Part shown: one piece after another, positions 9,572 to 20,374 of the stretch
How the letters are laid out: each line of letters starts with the position of its first letter
Position numbering within the stretch: position 1 is the first letter of the stretch
Assembly (NCBI GenBank): GCA_030435675.1
Contig: CM059622.1
Coordinates: forward strand, 7,812,001-7,876,000
Length of the DNA stretch: 64,000 nucleotides
Source of the DNA: Steinernema hermaphroditum
Lineage: Eukaryota > Nematoda > Chromadorea > Rhabditida > Steinernematidae
Direction: 5' to 3'
The notes under the pieces: model-generated
Seen by the model: only the letters and a program-made list of their open reading frames with translations
Databases searched by the model: none
What the model was told of the DNA's origin: nothing
Program-made: the position numbers and the translations under genes

Positions 9572-11420
9572 TTAGCAATTAAAGAGCATGGATTGCAGAC
9601 CTTCCTGGTCGATGAGCGCGTGTGGATGACAGGCGTTGCTTGCTGTAGACTGTTCACTGCCGAAAATGGGAGGATAACTTTGAAGGTTCTGCACAGGCTG
9701 CTGACACTTTTGTTGATCGCTCCAGCTGTTTGCGATGTCATGTGACGATGAGCGTGGCACCACGTATCCATAGGGATTGGTCATGCCAGCGAACCCTACA
9801 GTCGACGACGACGGCATCGGGAGGGTAGAGTAGGTAGGATTCGACTCGAGCGAAGGGGACGAATGCGTCGGAAGGAGAGACGTCTGCGCATTGCCGGCCG
9901 GTGGGTACCGTAACAACTACGAGACCGAAATTAAGATATCGCTTTTCCTAGCAATTCGATGCAAAACAATTGTCACTTTGTAACCCGAAGAACTACTGTA
10001 TTTTTTTTTGTTTTAACGAGAACAAGAACGAGGCTACCAAGAGGATTGACAAGATTGAAGTTGACAGAAGACTATTGACAAGTGATAGGCCTAGGTCAGA
10101 TCGCTCAGACGCTAGCGAAAAAAAGAGCTTTAAAGTGATGGGTACCGGGGTATATACGAGTATGGCGGCACGAAACTCCTCTCGTCAATGTGGCGCGGTG
10201 GGTAAATCACCTGGCATATTTGCGGGGGTCACGGGTTCGAATCCACACGCCACTCTTTCTTTTTCATTTAGCTTCACAGCGTATGAAATGCTGTTATCGC
10301 GCTTTTAACAGACACCTACAACACAAAAACTGGCAACTGCTATATTCAATGCAGCATTCAGCGTGGCATAAAAGTTCTAGGCTCTGTGAAAGAATTGTGC
10401 ACATAATTAATAGAACGAGTCTATCAAGAGGTTTGTCATCCAATTTTTTTTTGGATGTTTTTTTTTTGAAATGGCAGGCGACATACCAACTGCGTCACAT
10501 CGACAAGGCGTTTCGCACCGCCATACTCGTATATACCCCGGTACCCATCACTTTAAACCTCTCTTTCTCGCTGGCGTCTGAGCGAGGTCTTACAGTTAAT
10601 ACAACGAGAAGTATCATACAATCACCTAGGCCTATCACAAATAGTCTCGCGTCGATCTTCCTTGTAAGTGAGACTCGTTCAGAAAAGAACACTTTTAAAA
10701 GAACACTACACGCGTTCTAATAGAAACGTTGTGAAAAGGTAAACGTTTTGGAAGGATAAGAACTCACTTGCTGCTGCGCCTTGTTTTGCATATAATGAAG
10801 GTACCAGGTTTGTGTCTGTAGAAGTGTCAAAGTTGGATCGGATACTCCGTTCTGGTGAGCTGTCAACCGATTCGTCCTCTTCATGCGCCTTCTGAAAAGC
10901 TGTAAACCAAAAGTACGGTGGTTGCTGTTTACCGTCTACGGAAGTTTCCGTTGTCGAACATGTTTTCGGAACCGGGGGAGAGGGTCCAGTAGTTTCCCTT
11001 CCGATCGTTCGCAGGGCCCATCCCGTCGCGCGCCTTTTTAATGAAGCAATCGTTGAGGGAGAGGTTGTGCCGGATGCTGTTCTGCCAACCTTGTCGTCTC
11101 TTGGGATCAGCATTACGGTAGTAGGGAAACCTCGAATCTATGTACTGTGGATTACCGTATACGTAAGCGTTTACAGAAGTTGTCATACCGAATATATTTG
11201 CGAAAGGGTCATCCTTTGTTCCGGCGAGTTGGCGATAGCCATCGCGATAAGGGCGACGTATGAATAGGGCGGCTTCTCGTTCTCACTCCCTTCCTCCCTA
11301 TAAATATTTTGTAGAAAAAGTTTTATCAGAATTTGTTTCCAAAATCATTCGATCGATCATCAACTCTTTATGTGAAAAAAAAACTTACTCAACAATTTGA
11401 GGAAGATTTAAGCGATTCAT
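9572..11420 (-). CDS. forkhead-box transcription factor, FoxL2/FKH-6-like
   Basis: Five exons on the minus strand: 11389-11420, 11189-11297, 10933-11144, 10768-10891, 9572-9916; 273 aa, phases agree. The forkhead domain spans about residues 19-118: [15 protein letters not shown], a helix-2 region, then [15 protein letters not shown] (DNA-recognition helix), KGNYWTLSP and FDNGNF followed by an Arg run and RRMKR. The Arg run with MKR recalls FoxL2, and the FIKKARDG insert recalls nematode FKH-6, which acts in gonad sex determination; that assignment is tentative. The tail is rich in Ser, Pro, Tyr and Gln, as in activation regions. Introns are 44, 41 and 91 bp except the last, about 850 bp, which hosts an inverted-repeat element. 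Confidence 0.88.
10084..10640. mobile_element. inverted-repeat element inside forkhead intron 4
   Basis: The left arm, 10084-10195, begins TGATAGGCCTAGGT and contains GCTTTAAAGTGATGGGTACC and GTATATACGAGTATGGCG. The right arm, 10495-10637, carries the same blocks in reverse complement. The right arm has about 40 extra bases, so the arms are not equal. About 300 bp of loop lie between. The element is wholly intronic and contains no ORF with known domains, so it is a foldback MITE. Confidence 0.75.
10184..10260 (+). ncRNA. tRNA-like sequence with A and B boxes (probable pseudo-tRNA)
   Basis: Near-consensus pol III A box TGGCGCGGTGGG (10191-10202) and a perfect B box GGTTCGAATCC (10234-10244), 43 bases apart as in tRNAs, followed by a T run. 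A GTGGCG/CGCCAC end pairing is possible, but the anticodon loop lacks U33 and the T stem pairs poorly. So this is not a functional tRNA gene as read; it may be a tRNA-derived SINE head sitting in the loop of the foldback element. Confidence 0.35.
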
Positions 11421-11787
11421 GGTCAGCTACAATAAGAAGAGATCGGCTACGGTAACAGATCGGGACCTGGAAAGTGAGTCATGATTAGCAACATTGAGCA
11501 ATGGAAACAAATTTTGTCAAAAGCGGCATGTTTCGTTTCAAATGATCTGCAGCAAGGCGAGCAGCGTTTTGTACACAACTTCTTAAGTGGCGCCGCTGTG
11601 CTTCCCCGCCTTCGCTGGTCGGCCAAAAGCGAACGCCGATAGCGTCTTGAGGGATGGTAGTTCGGGGAAACACCTACAGACACTTTCATTTGCATATCGT
11701 CCGGTCAGCGCCGCCTTCCGTTCTTTTTTTCGCAACTTTATTCATTAGCATACCTATCAGTGGTGTCAATCAATGAGAAGTACCACC

Positions 11788-12279
11788 TTAGAGACGCCTT
11801 CGTAAATGAGTGCGCCATGCAGCAGAACGTTGCACTTTGGCCACGAAGAAGAAAGTACATACCGTTCCTATTGCACTTGCATACCGACAAGACGGAAACG
11901 CCGCTTTTCGCCTCTGGGTGTTTAGAAAGGGAACTTTATTGGTCAGCGTCGCCAAGAACTTTAGAACGGCCCCTGTGATTCGTATTGTTAGGTATTCTTT
12001 GACGTGCAGATGCCGGTAATAGTTGTAAACGTAGGCCCCGAATCCGTACACATCGCCTAGAGCCTTCCCAGAGATCCTATCTAAAGATCTGCTCTCAACA
12101 ACGGCTTTCCTTCTCGTGGTGAACGATTCGCTTTTGTCGTTCTTCCACGCCACGGTCGCCCTTTTTCCACCTTTCCATTCCAATGTTTTTTTAAAATTTG
12201 CATCAGATGGATGAAATGAAATTTCAAGCCATGGTGCGTTGGCTAAGCTTTCTAGAAGAGCGGCTGGGGAATCTTCCAT
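11788..12279 (-). CDS. uncharacterised ORF
   Basis: Open frame of about 163 codons from the ATG at 12277-12279; it could start further upstream at 12360. The protein has an acidic-hydrophobic start (MEDSPAALLESLANAPWLEI), a basic middle (WKGGKRATVAWK) and a Tyr-rich stretch (YGFGAYVYNYYRHLHVKEYL). I recognise no family. GT and AG dinucleotides within it allow introns, so the true product may be shorter. It lies next to repeats and may be a transposon fragment. Confidence 0.3.
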   Translation of the reverse strand: MEDSPAALLESLANAPWLEISFHPSDANFKKTLEWKGGKRATVAWKNDKSESFTTRRKAVVESRSLDRISGKALGDVYGFGAYVYNYYRHLHVKEYLTIRITGAVLKFLATLTNKVPFLNTQRRKAAFPSCRYASAIGTVCTFFFVAKVQRSAAWRTHLRRRL

Positions 12280-12299
12280 TGTGATAATCTTGTTCGTGA

Positions 12300-12663
12300 G
12301 TGTTGTAGCTACGATTTGAATATAAACTTGTTGAATTTGAAGAATGCTACAATTGACCAAGGTCTGACGATATTTAGGGTACGAACGGGCGAAGCGAGCC
12401 CCATATTCATTTCGCTTTTCGCATCCAGCCTTAATTTAGGCTCAGACTTAGGATTATGCCTATTTTTCCCGATTTTAAGCGAGCCCTGTTGTCATGTTGG
12501 CTTCGGCAAACCCCGGCTTCGCTTAGGCTCCGGATTAGGCTGAACCCTGTTGATTTTAAGCTTCCAGATCCCGAACGTATCAGTTGATCATAGATCAAGC
12601 GATCATATAGAAAGTTGACTGCTGTGGATAATCACTAACTGTCTGCAAATCTATATATTTCCG
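12300..12663. other. repeat-like stretch, no gene seen
   Basis: Around 12380-12545, related short phrases recur (GGCTTCG, TTAGGCTC, GCGAGCC), suggesting decayed simple or dispersed repeats. No coding evidence. Confidence 0.35.
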
Positions 12664-12796
12664 CTGGCGGCGAGTTGGCCGACGGCGAGTTAGCGGCAGC
12701 GAGTTGGCGGCGGCGAGTTGGCTGGCGGCGAGTTGGCCGGCGACGAGTTGGCCGACGGCGAGTTGTCCTGGCGGCGAGTTGGCGGCGGCGAGTTGT
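12664..12796. repeat. minisatellite, about nine 14-16 bp units
   Basis: Nine tandem variants of GGCGGCGAGTTGGC, with occasional GACGGCGAGTTAGC or extra C/T. The array stops exactly where the truncated LINE tail begins (12797), and similar phrases (CAGTTGTCAGGCGAGTTGTC) reappear on the other side of the LINE at about 14355-14374. This indicates that the LINE inserted within the array. Confidence 0.85.
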
Positions 12797-14346
12797 CGAT
12801 TTACGATTTACGATTTATTTGTGGAATCTTCAACATTACATCGAGCCACACCCCATATGAATCCATCGTTGTCTTTCCTCTTCTCTTGCTCTTTGTCGCC
12901 ATCGTTGTGTTCCTAGCTTCTTCGCGAATTCGTCCCGCCATCTGGTCCGCGGTCTTCCGATGGGGCGCGCCGTCGGTGGCCGGCATTCTTCGAGCTTTGT
13001 CGGCCACTTCTCAGACGTTTCACGAGCAATCTTCCAAGCGTAGTTCCACTTCCTTCTTGTCGCTGATACGTGGGCATCCTTCAGCTTCGTGACTCCTCTC
13101 AGCCACTCATTTGTTCTTCTGTCCAAGAGCCTGACGCGAGGCATTCTTCTTTCCATTCGACGCTGGCTGGTTTCCAGCTTTCTTTGTGCAGCCTTCGTGA
13201 GCGTCCAGGTTTCACAATCGTATAGCATCGCCGGCAGCACGCACTGGTTGAAGAGTCTTCTTTTCCATCGGATCAGGACTGAAGGCGACGTCAGGAACTC
13301 CTGGTACTTGCGGAAAACGTTCCAGCCGCTGCGGATCCTTCGTCCTACTTCTTTCAGATGGTTTCTCGCGAGGCGGACTTCTTGGCCAAGGTAGACGAAC
13401 GCTTCGACTTGTTCCAGAGCTTGACCATTCAGAAGAATCGTCGCTTCTTCGTTCGCCAAGACCTTCGTCTTCTCTGCGTTTATCTTGAGGCCCCTTCGGA
13501 GGGACGCTTCGTTGAGTTCGTCGACCATCTTCTGCAGCTCTTCCTCGGACGTGGCCACCAGTGCAATATCGTCTGCAAATCGGAGGTTGGACAACCTCTC
13601 ACCATTGATGTTGAGTCCATAGTCCGACCAGTCGAGTTCGCGGAAGATTTGCTCGAGCGTCTCCGTGAAGAGCTTCGGGCTGATGACGTCGCCTTGCCGG
13701 ACCCCTCGCTGGATGTTGATCGGCACGCGGTCTTCTCCTAACTGGATGTGGCACGCGGCTTCATCTTGGATCTTCCGGAGTAGAGCGACGATTTGGCACG
13801 GCACGCCTTGCCTTTCGATTGCCTTCCAGATCGCGTTGGCTTCTACCGTGTCGAAGGCCTTCTCGAAATCGATGAAGGCGATGTAGATCGGCACGCGGTA
13901 TTCGCGAGTATTCTCCAGCAGCTCGTTGACGGCGTGTAGATGGTCGATCGTCGAGAAGTTTCTTCGGAATCCGGCCTGTTCCACTGGCTGGGCGGCGTCC
14001 AGACTTTGCTCGATCCGTTGCACGATTGTCTTCGTGAGCAGCTTGTAGATCACGGAGAGCAGCGAGATGGGCCGGTAGTTCTTGATCAGCAGCGGATCTC
14101 CTTTCTTGTACAGGAGCACAGTCGAGGCATCGGTCATCTTCTCAGGAACTTCGCAGCGTCGCAGGCATCTGTTGAAGATGTCGGTCAGAGGGCGGATGAA
14201 GGTGTTTTCGCCCAATTTGAGCATTTCCACCGTGACCTTGTCTTGTCCAGGGCTTCGGCCGGTCTTCATCTTCTTCAACGCTTCTCGGACTTCAGTTTCC
14301 AGGAATTCCGGGCAATCTTCCGTCGCTTCAGAGGCTTCGTAGTCGA
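12797..14346 (-). mobile_element. 5'-truncated second copy of the RTE LINE
   Basis: Minus-strand copy of the last 1.55 kb of the element at 2747-5946, ending in the same ATCGTAA tail (at 12797) and cut off at 14346 within the start of the RT domain. The 480 residues encoded here (12836-14278) match copy 1 at every residue I compared. 5' truncation is usual for target-primed LINEs. The phrase GGCGAGTTGTC flanks both sides (12787-12797 and 14364-14374), though about 17 bp of filler follow the truncated end, so the target duplication is only probable. Confidence 0.9.
12836..14278 (-). pseudogene. truncated LINE reverse transcriptase
   Basis: 480 open codons covering the RT core, including AFIDFEKAFDTVE and RFADDIALVA, but lacking the endonuclease and the upstream linker because of the 5' truncation. 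The open frame reflects youth, not function. The M at 14278 is internal to the original protein. Confidence 0.85.
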
Positions 14347-14376
14347 GTTGTTGTCAGTTGTCAGGCGAGTTGTCAC

Positions 14377-14676
14377 GTACCGGAATCCCCTCGATTACGC
14401 CTTGGAAGAAAAGGCCGACCGAAAGCGCCACGAAAGTGTTGACTCGCTCAAAAGTGCTTTGCTTGGGAAGAAATATCTACTACGACCCTGCGTCCATTGT
14501 TGCAAATTTCAAGAAACGTTTGGGTGCTTGTATTTCTGCGCAGGGAGTTCACTTCGAACTGAATTTATGACAGATTGTTTGAAATTTTCTGCGCTTTCTT
14601 GCGGTTACAATAAAAGTTTGATTGTTCGCGAAGTTATAGACGTTTTATATTGCGACAGTATTTCTGTGTCACCCTG
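14377..14676 (+). mobile_element. 3' remnant of a DD37D mariner-type transposon
   Basis: Near 14385 the frame reads NPLDYALEEKADRKRHESVD then SLKSAL, matching the C-terminal part (around NPLDFSVWGIMEQKA and SLKRAL) of the intact transposase at 24764-25777, after which the frame is lost. The end GACAGTATTTCTGTGTCACCCTG is the same terminal repeat as the intact element's right end, followed by TA (14677-14678). The 5' part is missing, probably replaced by the minisatellite and LINE. Confidence 0.75.
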
Positions 14677-16926
14677 TAGACATCAGCTTTGTGCCCATAG
14701 CTCCTTTTCTCATCGTGATGGTCGCCATTTAAGTTCACTTTGGTGCCTTGTACGCAGCTCCTTAGTCACTTCTCCGTTCGAGAAGATCACGTTTATCACT
14801 TCTTGGCTTCTGTTCCCATGAAGGAGAAGTAGGTGTGACGCACCGGGAGTGCTCCCCGAGAGGCACTCTTTGTACCCTTGCACCGTCGAGGCCGTCTGCC
14901 GCGGCATCTTATCGCCTCCCCACGTGGGGGAGGGGGTTCTCCGCTCAGGAGATGTCGTCAACCACCACGTGATTCCACTCGTCAACGAAACTTCTGCCAT
15001 TTCCCTTCTGCGGCGCCCTATCGGGCGATAAAACTGCGCTAGGGGCGCTCTCTGCACCGCTTCTCTGCCGGCTCCGATCGATTCGGCCGACAAACACAAA
15101 CAACGCGAGTGTACCTTGACCGTCGCGAGGAGATCGATCTTCGCCTCGATCGATGCCAACCGGTACCTTTCTGCCGCCGAGGCCGACGACAGAGAGTCCC
15201 CGGCCGAGGGTTAGGCTGTGTGGGTGCCCTCGTAAACATGGAGCTTCTTGTCGGCGTGATTTGTGGAGGAATAAACAAAGCGGAGAAGGAAGCACGTGGG
15301 CCGGTGGAGGAAGGGCTTGGGTCGACTTTGTGGGCATCGCCGACAAGAAAGTGACCACATTAAGCGGCTTTTGATTAGGCGTGTGCACAGTGATCGAAGA
15401 CTCTCTTGGAGCCTTTCTGCACATAGCTACGTCATCGAACGTGCGTGTTTTTGTAAGGAACGTCACTTTAGGAGTGCTCTCGATCACTGATCAAAGTCCG
15501 TTCACTCTCCGATGCAGACTACCCGGAAATCACAGGAGTACTGTACCCTCTTCGACCTCTGAACAATGTGAGCGAAATGGGTGGAAGTCCCTCTGCACCC
15601 CTAAACTGTCGTCGATCCTGCAAGGGTGCAACGGAATCGCCCCGAAGAGAAGTTCGCCGCAGTCGAAAAGATCGAAAACCGTGCGGATCGCCTCTCCCCA
15701 GAGGCTCCCGCATCGATTCCCGTCTCCGTTAGGCGAATTGAAAGGTGCCGACAAACAAGAGGCTCCCACATCGATTCTCCTCCCTTGAGTGACCATGACA
15801 GATCGCTCTATTTTCCGCCTGGGGCTCTACAAAAGGGGCTCTTCCCGGGTTGTTTGCCTCCTTCTCCGGAGAACCGCGCGTCGGGAGCCCCTCTCAGCCC
15901 GGGATTAGGCATAATGCGCTTAGAGAGGGCGGGAGCGCCTTCCTCCGGTGGACTTTACACCCTATACTTGTTTGTTTGTCGCCCTACACGTCGAGGAAGG
16001 TATCCCGCAGGAGCTGATGTCGGCTCGTATAACGTTGATTAGGCGTGCGGACCGGTTTTGTGAAGGCAAATTGTCCCTTTTTGGTTCCTTGAGTTCAGAA
16101 GACCAAAGCGTGCGCGAGGGCCACTCGAAGACGTGAGAACGCCGAGGTCGTGATTAGATAGGCGTGCAACTTGTGATTTATGGTCGCCTCGCGATATCTA
16201 TGATGGACACGAGGAAACGTGCGTTTCGGCACTCGATGCCCTCCAGTGGCCTCTGGAAGAATCGATTCCCTTTGTGGCCTCCTTCCTGGTCGGCGAGTCC
16301 GCTCCGTGTTTGTCGGAGGCACTTAACGTCGTTTTATGACTGCTCAAACTGTTGCAAAGTTCGCATGGAGACCCTCTTCCATTCCTCGATGCGCGACTCC
16401 TGGAGGAGAGAAGTTCCCGCCACGACGGGGCGCGCGATGCTTTGGCCTTCACACCTCCGCATCGAGCGATGCCATCTCCGTATTTCAGAGGAATCCGCCA
16501 TTCAGAGGCATCCGCTCCCCTTCCTCCTCCTCCTCTTCTTGTTATTCTGTTCGCGAGCGCACAAACATCGAAGACCACTCTTCGGACATCTCCGATCTGT
16601 TTTCCCCGATCGGGCAGTTGGCGCCTGCGTGCAGATCGCCGCTTCACGCTTCTCTGCCCCCTCCCGAGAGCGTCCCGATCAAGGCCGGCGCCGAACTGGT
16701 TCGACCCATCGGGGCTTCGGGCCCGACGACCTTCTGCGCAATCTTCGGTCTTCTCCGCTATCAGCTGTTATTGTTACAATTCACCTCTGGGCGGGGCTCC
16801 GCGACGCGACCCCTCCCTACGCGGCGATATCTGTGTCCGCCGCTGTCCGGCGATGGCACTTCGCCTCGACGTCGACGTCGCCTCGACTCCGCTCCCGAAG
16901 GCCCTGCTGAGTAGTCTGCTTTCAGG
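14677..16926 (+). promoter_or_regulatory. upstream region of pck-1 with E-boxes and a FOXO-type site
   Basis: 2.2 kb with no recognisable exon, turning GC-rich from about 14850. It holds two CACGTG E-boxes (14921-14926, the centre of a CCCACGTGGG palindrome, and 14966-14971) and GTAAACA (15232-15238), the core DAF-16/FOXO binding sequence. PEPCK genes are regulated by FOXO and nutrient signalling in animals, so the sites are plausible, but 6-7 bp matches also arise by chance in 2 kb. Transcription start not identified. Confidence 0.4.
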
Positions 16927-19013
16927 ATGACCACCGATCCCAACCTTCTGCAACCCTTCTCCAACACCGGCGTCTCCTCGCTGCGCCAGATCAGCGAGGA
17001 TGCTTTCTACGTCGTCAACGAGATTGTCATGAAGCGCCTCGGCCACATCCCCATCATCAAGGGCGACTTCCACCTCCTACCCCCCAAGGTACCCCCCTAC
17101 CGTGACCTACCGTACCCCCTCCTTTGCAGGTGCAACGCTTCGTGGCCGAGAAGACGGAGCTGATGCGCCCCCGCGGGATCTACATCTGCGACGGCTCGCA
17201 GCACGAGGCCGACGAGATCATCGACAAGCTGGTGGAGCGCGGCATGCTCACCCAGTTGACCGCCTACGAGAACAATTACTTGTGCCGCACGGACCCGAAG
17301 GACGTGGCCCGCGTTGAGAGCAAGACCTGGATGGTGACCCCCGAGAAGCACCAGACGGTCACCCACACGCCCGAGGGCGTCGACCCGATCATGGGTCACT
17401 GGATGGGCCCTGATCAGTTCGGCGTGGAACTGGACTCGCGCTTCCCTGGCTGCATGGCCGGCCGCATCATGTACGTCATCCCCTTCTCCATGGGCCCCGT
17501 CGGCGGTCCCCTCTCCAAGATCGGCGTGCAGCTGACCGACTCCAACTACGTCGTCCTCTCCATGCGCATCATGACCCGCGTCGGCCCCAAGGTCCTCGAC
17601 CACCTCGGCGACGCCGACTTCGTCCGCTGCATCCACTCGGTCGGCCTACCCCGTCCCGTCAAGCGTAAGCGTCCCCCTCGTCCCCACAGAGGCTGATCGC
17701 CGCTTCAGAGAAGGTCATCAACCACTGGCCCTGCAACCCGGAGCGCGTCATCATCGCCCACCGCCCGGCGGAGCGCGAAATCTGGTCGTTTGGCTCCGGC
17801 TACGGTGGCAACTCCCTGCTCGGCAAGAAGTGCTTCGCGTTGCGCATCGCCTCCAACATCGCCCATGACGAGGGCTGGATGGCCGAGCACATGCTCATCA
17901 TGGGGGTGACCCGGCCCAACGGCAAGGAGCACTTCATCGCCGCAGCGTTCCCCTCCGCCTGTGGCAAGACGAACCTGGCGATGCTGGAGCCGACGCTCCC
18001 CGGCTGGAAGGTGCGCTGTGTGGGCGACGACATCGCCTGGATGAAGTTCGGCGAGGACGGTCGCCTCTATGCCATCAACCCCGAGGCCGGCTTCTTCGGC
18101 GTCGCCCCCGGCACCTCGCACAAGACGAACCCGATGGCCGTGGCCACCTTCCAGAAAAACTCCATCTTCACCAACGTCGCCGAGACAGCCGACGGCCAAT
18201 ACTTCTGGGAAGGCCTCGAGGACGAGCTCAAGGACAAGGTACCCCCTTCCCTCGCTCTCCCCGCTGACCGTGGCTCTTCAGAACGTGGAGATGACGAATT
18301 GGCTCGGCGAGCCCTGGAAGATCGGAGACAAGGGCCCCGCCGCCCACCCCAACTCGCGCTTCGCGGCGCCAGCCTCGCAGTGCCCCATCATCCACCCCGA
18401 CTGGGAGTCGCCCCAGGGCGTGCCCATCGAAGCGATCATTTTCGGCGGTCGCCGGCCCGAGGGCGTTCCGCTCGTCTACGAGACCTACTCCTGGAACCAC
18501 GGCATCTTCACCGGCGCCTGCCTCAAGTCGGAGGCGACGGCCGCCGCCGAGCACAAGGGCAAGTCGGTGATGCACGACCCGATGGCCATGCGCCCCTTCA
18601 TGGGCTACAATTTCGGCAAGTACCTGGAGCACTGGGTGAGCCTCAACCAGGGCAACCACAAGGTGCCCAAGATCTACCACGTCAACTGGTTCCGCAAGAG
18701 CGCCGACGGCAAGTTCCTCTGGCCCGGCTTCGGCGACAACATCCGCGTCATCGACTGGATCATCCGGCGCCTCGACGGCGAGGAAGGCATCGGCAAGGAG
18801 ACCGCCATCGGCGTCGTCCCCACCGAGGGCTCCGTCAATCTGGACGGCCTCGGTGAGGTCAAGTGGGACGAGCTGATGTCCCTCCCCGCCGACTACTGGC
18901 ACAACGACGCCAAGGAGGTGCGCAAGTTCATCGAGGAGCAAGTCGGCCCCGACCTCCCGGCCGAGATCCGTGCCGAACTCGACGCCCAGGAGAAGCGCAT
19001 CGAGGCCCTCTGA
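16927..19013 (+). CDS. pck-1: phosphoenolpyruvate carboxykinase (GTP)
   Basis: Four exons: 16927-17088, 17130-17664, 17709-18238, 18282-19013; 652 aa, close to the roughly 620-650 of animal PEPCKs. Catalyses oxaloacetate + GTP to phosphoenolpyruvate + CO2 + GDP, the first committed step of gluconeogenesis. Diagnostic blocks are [33 protein letters not shown] around residue 317 (P-loop kinase-1 motif with the reactive Cys), [10 protein letters not shown] (metal and nucleotide site) and the R-rich oxaloacetate region near [11 protein letters not shown]. No transit peptide is obvious, so a cytosolic form is likely. Very GC-rich third positions, unlike the AT-rich neighbours. Start: first ATG, preceded by TTTCAGG, which could be a trans-splice acceptor. 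AATAAA follows at 19121-19126. Confidence 0.97.
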
Positions 19014-19670
19014 GCCGTCCTCTTGATCCCAGTCCCTCCTCCGCTATTTATTGCCCCTCTCCTCTTCTAGTTTGTAAGCCCCTCTGTGATTTCTCCGTTT
19101 GTATAGACCTTGTTAGCTGTAATAAATGCCTAGGAGCGAATTCACTCGGCCGGGGTCCTGAAGGGACTGCCCTGCATGAAAGGGGACAATTCACCTCATT
19201 CGGTGTGATTCCCGGCGACAACTCCGAGTGCAAACAGGTTGCCTCCTATGGCCTCAGAAGGCTCCTGTTTGTTACTGCGCATGTCTACACTCTGAGACAT
19301 TACAGCGGCGAAGCGTCCTGATCACTGACCTCCAGAAAGGCCTTATTTCTGCACTGTTCCCCACCACGATCTACAGTATCTAGGAAGTTCCCTGTTTGTC
19401 TCAGAGATCGGCCCCACTGCCCTCGGACATCTCTTTGCACTGATCTCCTGTTAGAGATGACCTTCTGTTTACCGCCTCACTCTGGCGGCGCCTGCATGCG
19501 ATTCGCCTCGCCACGCCGGGATGAGCGTTTTGGCGCACGAAGCGATGTTTCGACGAGAACACAAGGAAGTGTTTCTCGAGGCGCTTTTCCAAGAATTATG
19601 CGCTTCAAATTCCATTGACCGGAAGGTGTCGCGCATCTATAAGCAGTGGCCATGCAAATTCTTTCTACTA
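19014..19670. other. pck-1 3' UTR and intergenic DNA
   Basis: The poly(A) signal AATAAA is at 19121-19126, about 110 bp after the stop. Beyond it I see no exon or named repeat. The boundary to AT-rich transposon DNA is near 19600. Confidence 0.5.
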
Positions 19671-20345
19671 TTGGGTTGCTGCATTGAAAATGTTACAAAA
19701 TTAAAATTGTAGTTTATTAAAATCAGTAGCCTAGATTTCACTCAAGGTATTCACCATTCGTACGAGCAACTATGGCCCACTTCTCGGGCAAACTCCGGAT
19801 GTCGCCTTTAAAGAAAATTCTGTATTTGGAGTCAAAAATGTTTTAGTCCCATTTTCGACCTCTTTACTTTATTCTGACTGGTCTCCTCTGATGTCTCCAT
19901 TTACGGACGAGTACAGATGACAATAAGATAGGCCAAAGAGAGTGTTAGATAAACAACAAAAAAGGAATCTCTCAGCTGAACGTGGGGGTCCATGCTGGGG
20001 GTCAACTTGAAAATGTGAGTTTTCAGGCACCATTCCTGAAATGAGACTGTTTCAACATTTGGTCTCTATTTCCATGAAGTAGAAGTGACATCGTGGAATC
20101 GCTCTGTGGGCTTAGTAGCTGTGAGTGATAGCTACATAATGCATGTTCCCAGAGCCTGTTATGCAGTACTGTAGCACTTAATCTATTGAAAACATTGGAG
20201 TTAAGAGAACATGGTGATACGACAATACCATCTTTTTTAAATTTGCTCATGTTGTGATAAATGACCAACACAGGGATAGGTGCGTTCACTAGGCTAGAAC
20301 CAGCGATATCTGTGGCTATATCTGTAAGCAGTCATCGTCGATCAC
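19671..20345 (-). mobile_element. decayed mariner-like element remnant
   Basis: Begins TTGGGTTGCTGCATTGAAAA, resembling a mariner terminal repeat. Just inside, the minus strand near 19740-19800 reads DIRSLPEKWAIVARTNGEYL, which fits the C-terminal end of DD34D mariner transposases. Further in, the minus strand of 20100-20290 encodes a conserved piece, NAPIPVLVIYHNMSKFKKDG, repeated at 22816-23049 and 26130-26345. Stops and frame changes show it is dead. 19830-20060 is repeated in reverse at 26440-26625. Confidence 0.6.
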
Positions 20346-20374
20346 ACCAGGGGTGGGCAAAGGGTTGGCAGATA

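Noticed and set aside
10184..10260. Functional tRNA gene
   Set aside because: The A and B boxes are good but the anticodon loop and T stem do not form properly, so it was kept only as a tRNA-like sequence.
12836..14278. Functional reverse transcriptase gene of the host
   Set aside because: It is the truncated tail of the LINE at 2747-5946 with the same terminal repeat.
13940..14821. 293-codon plus-strand frame joining LINE antisense and mariner end
   Set aside because: Chance read-through of the LINE antisense strand into the mariner remnant; only the last part matches a transposase.
17097..18941. Long minus-strand frames over PEPCK
   Set aside because: Low-complexity Gly/Val/Ala/Asp translations antisense to a conserved enzyme; caused by GC-rich codon use.
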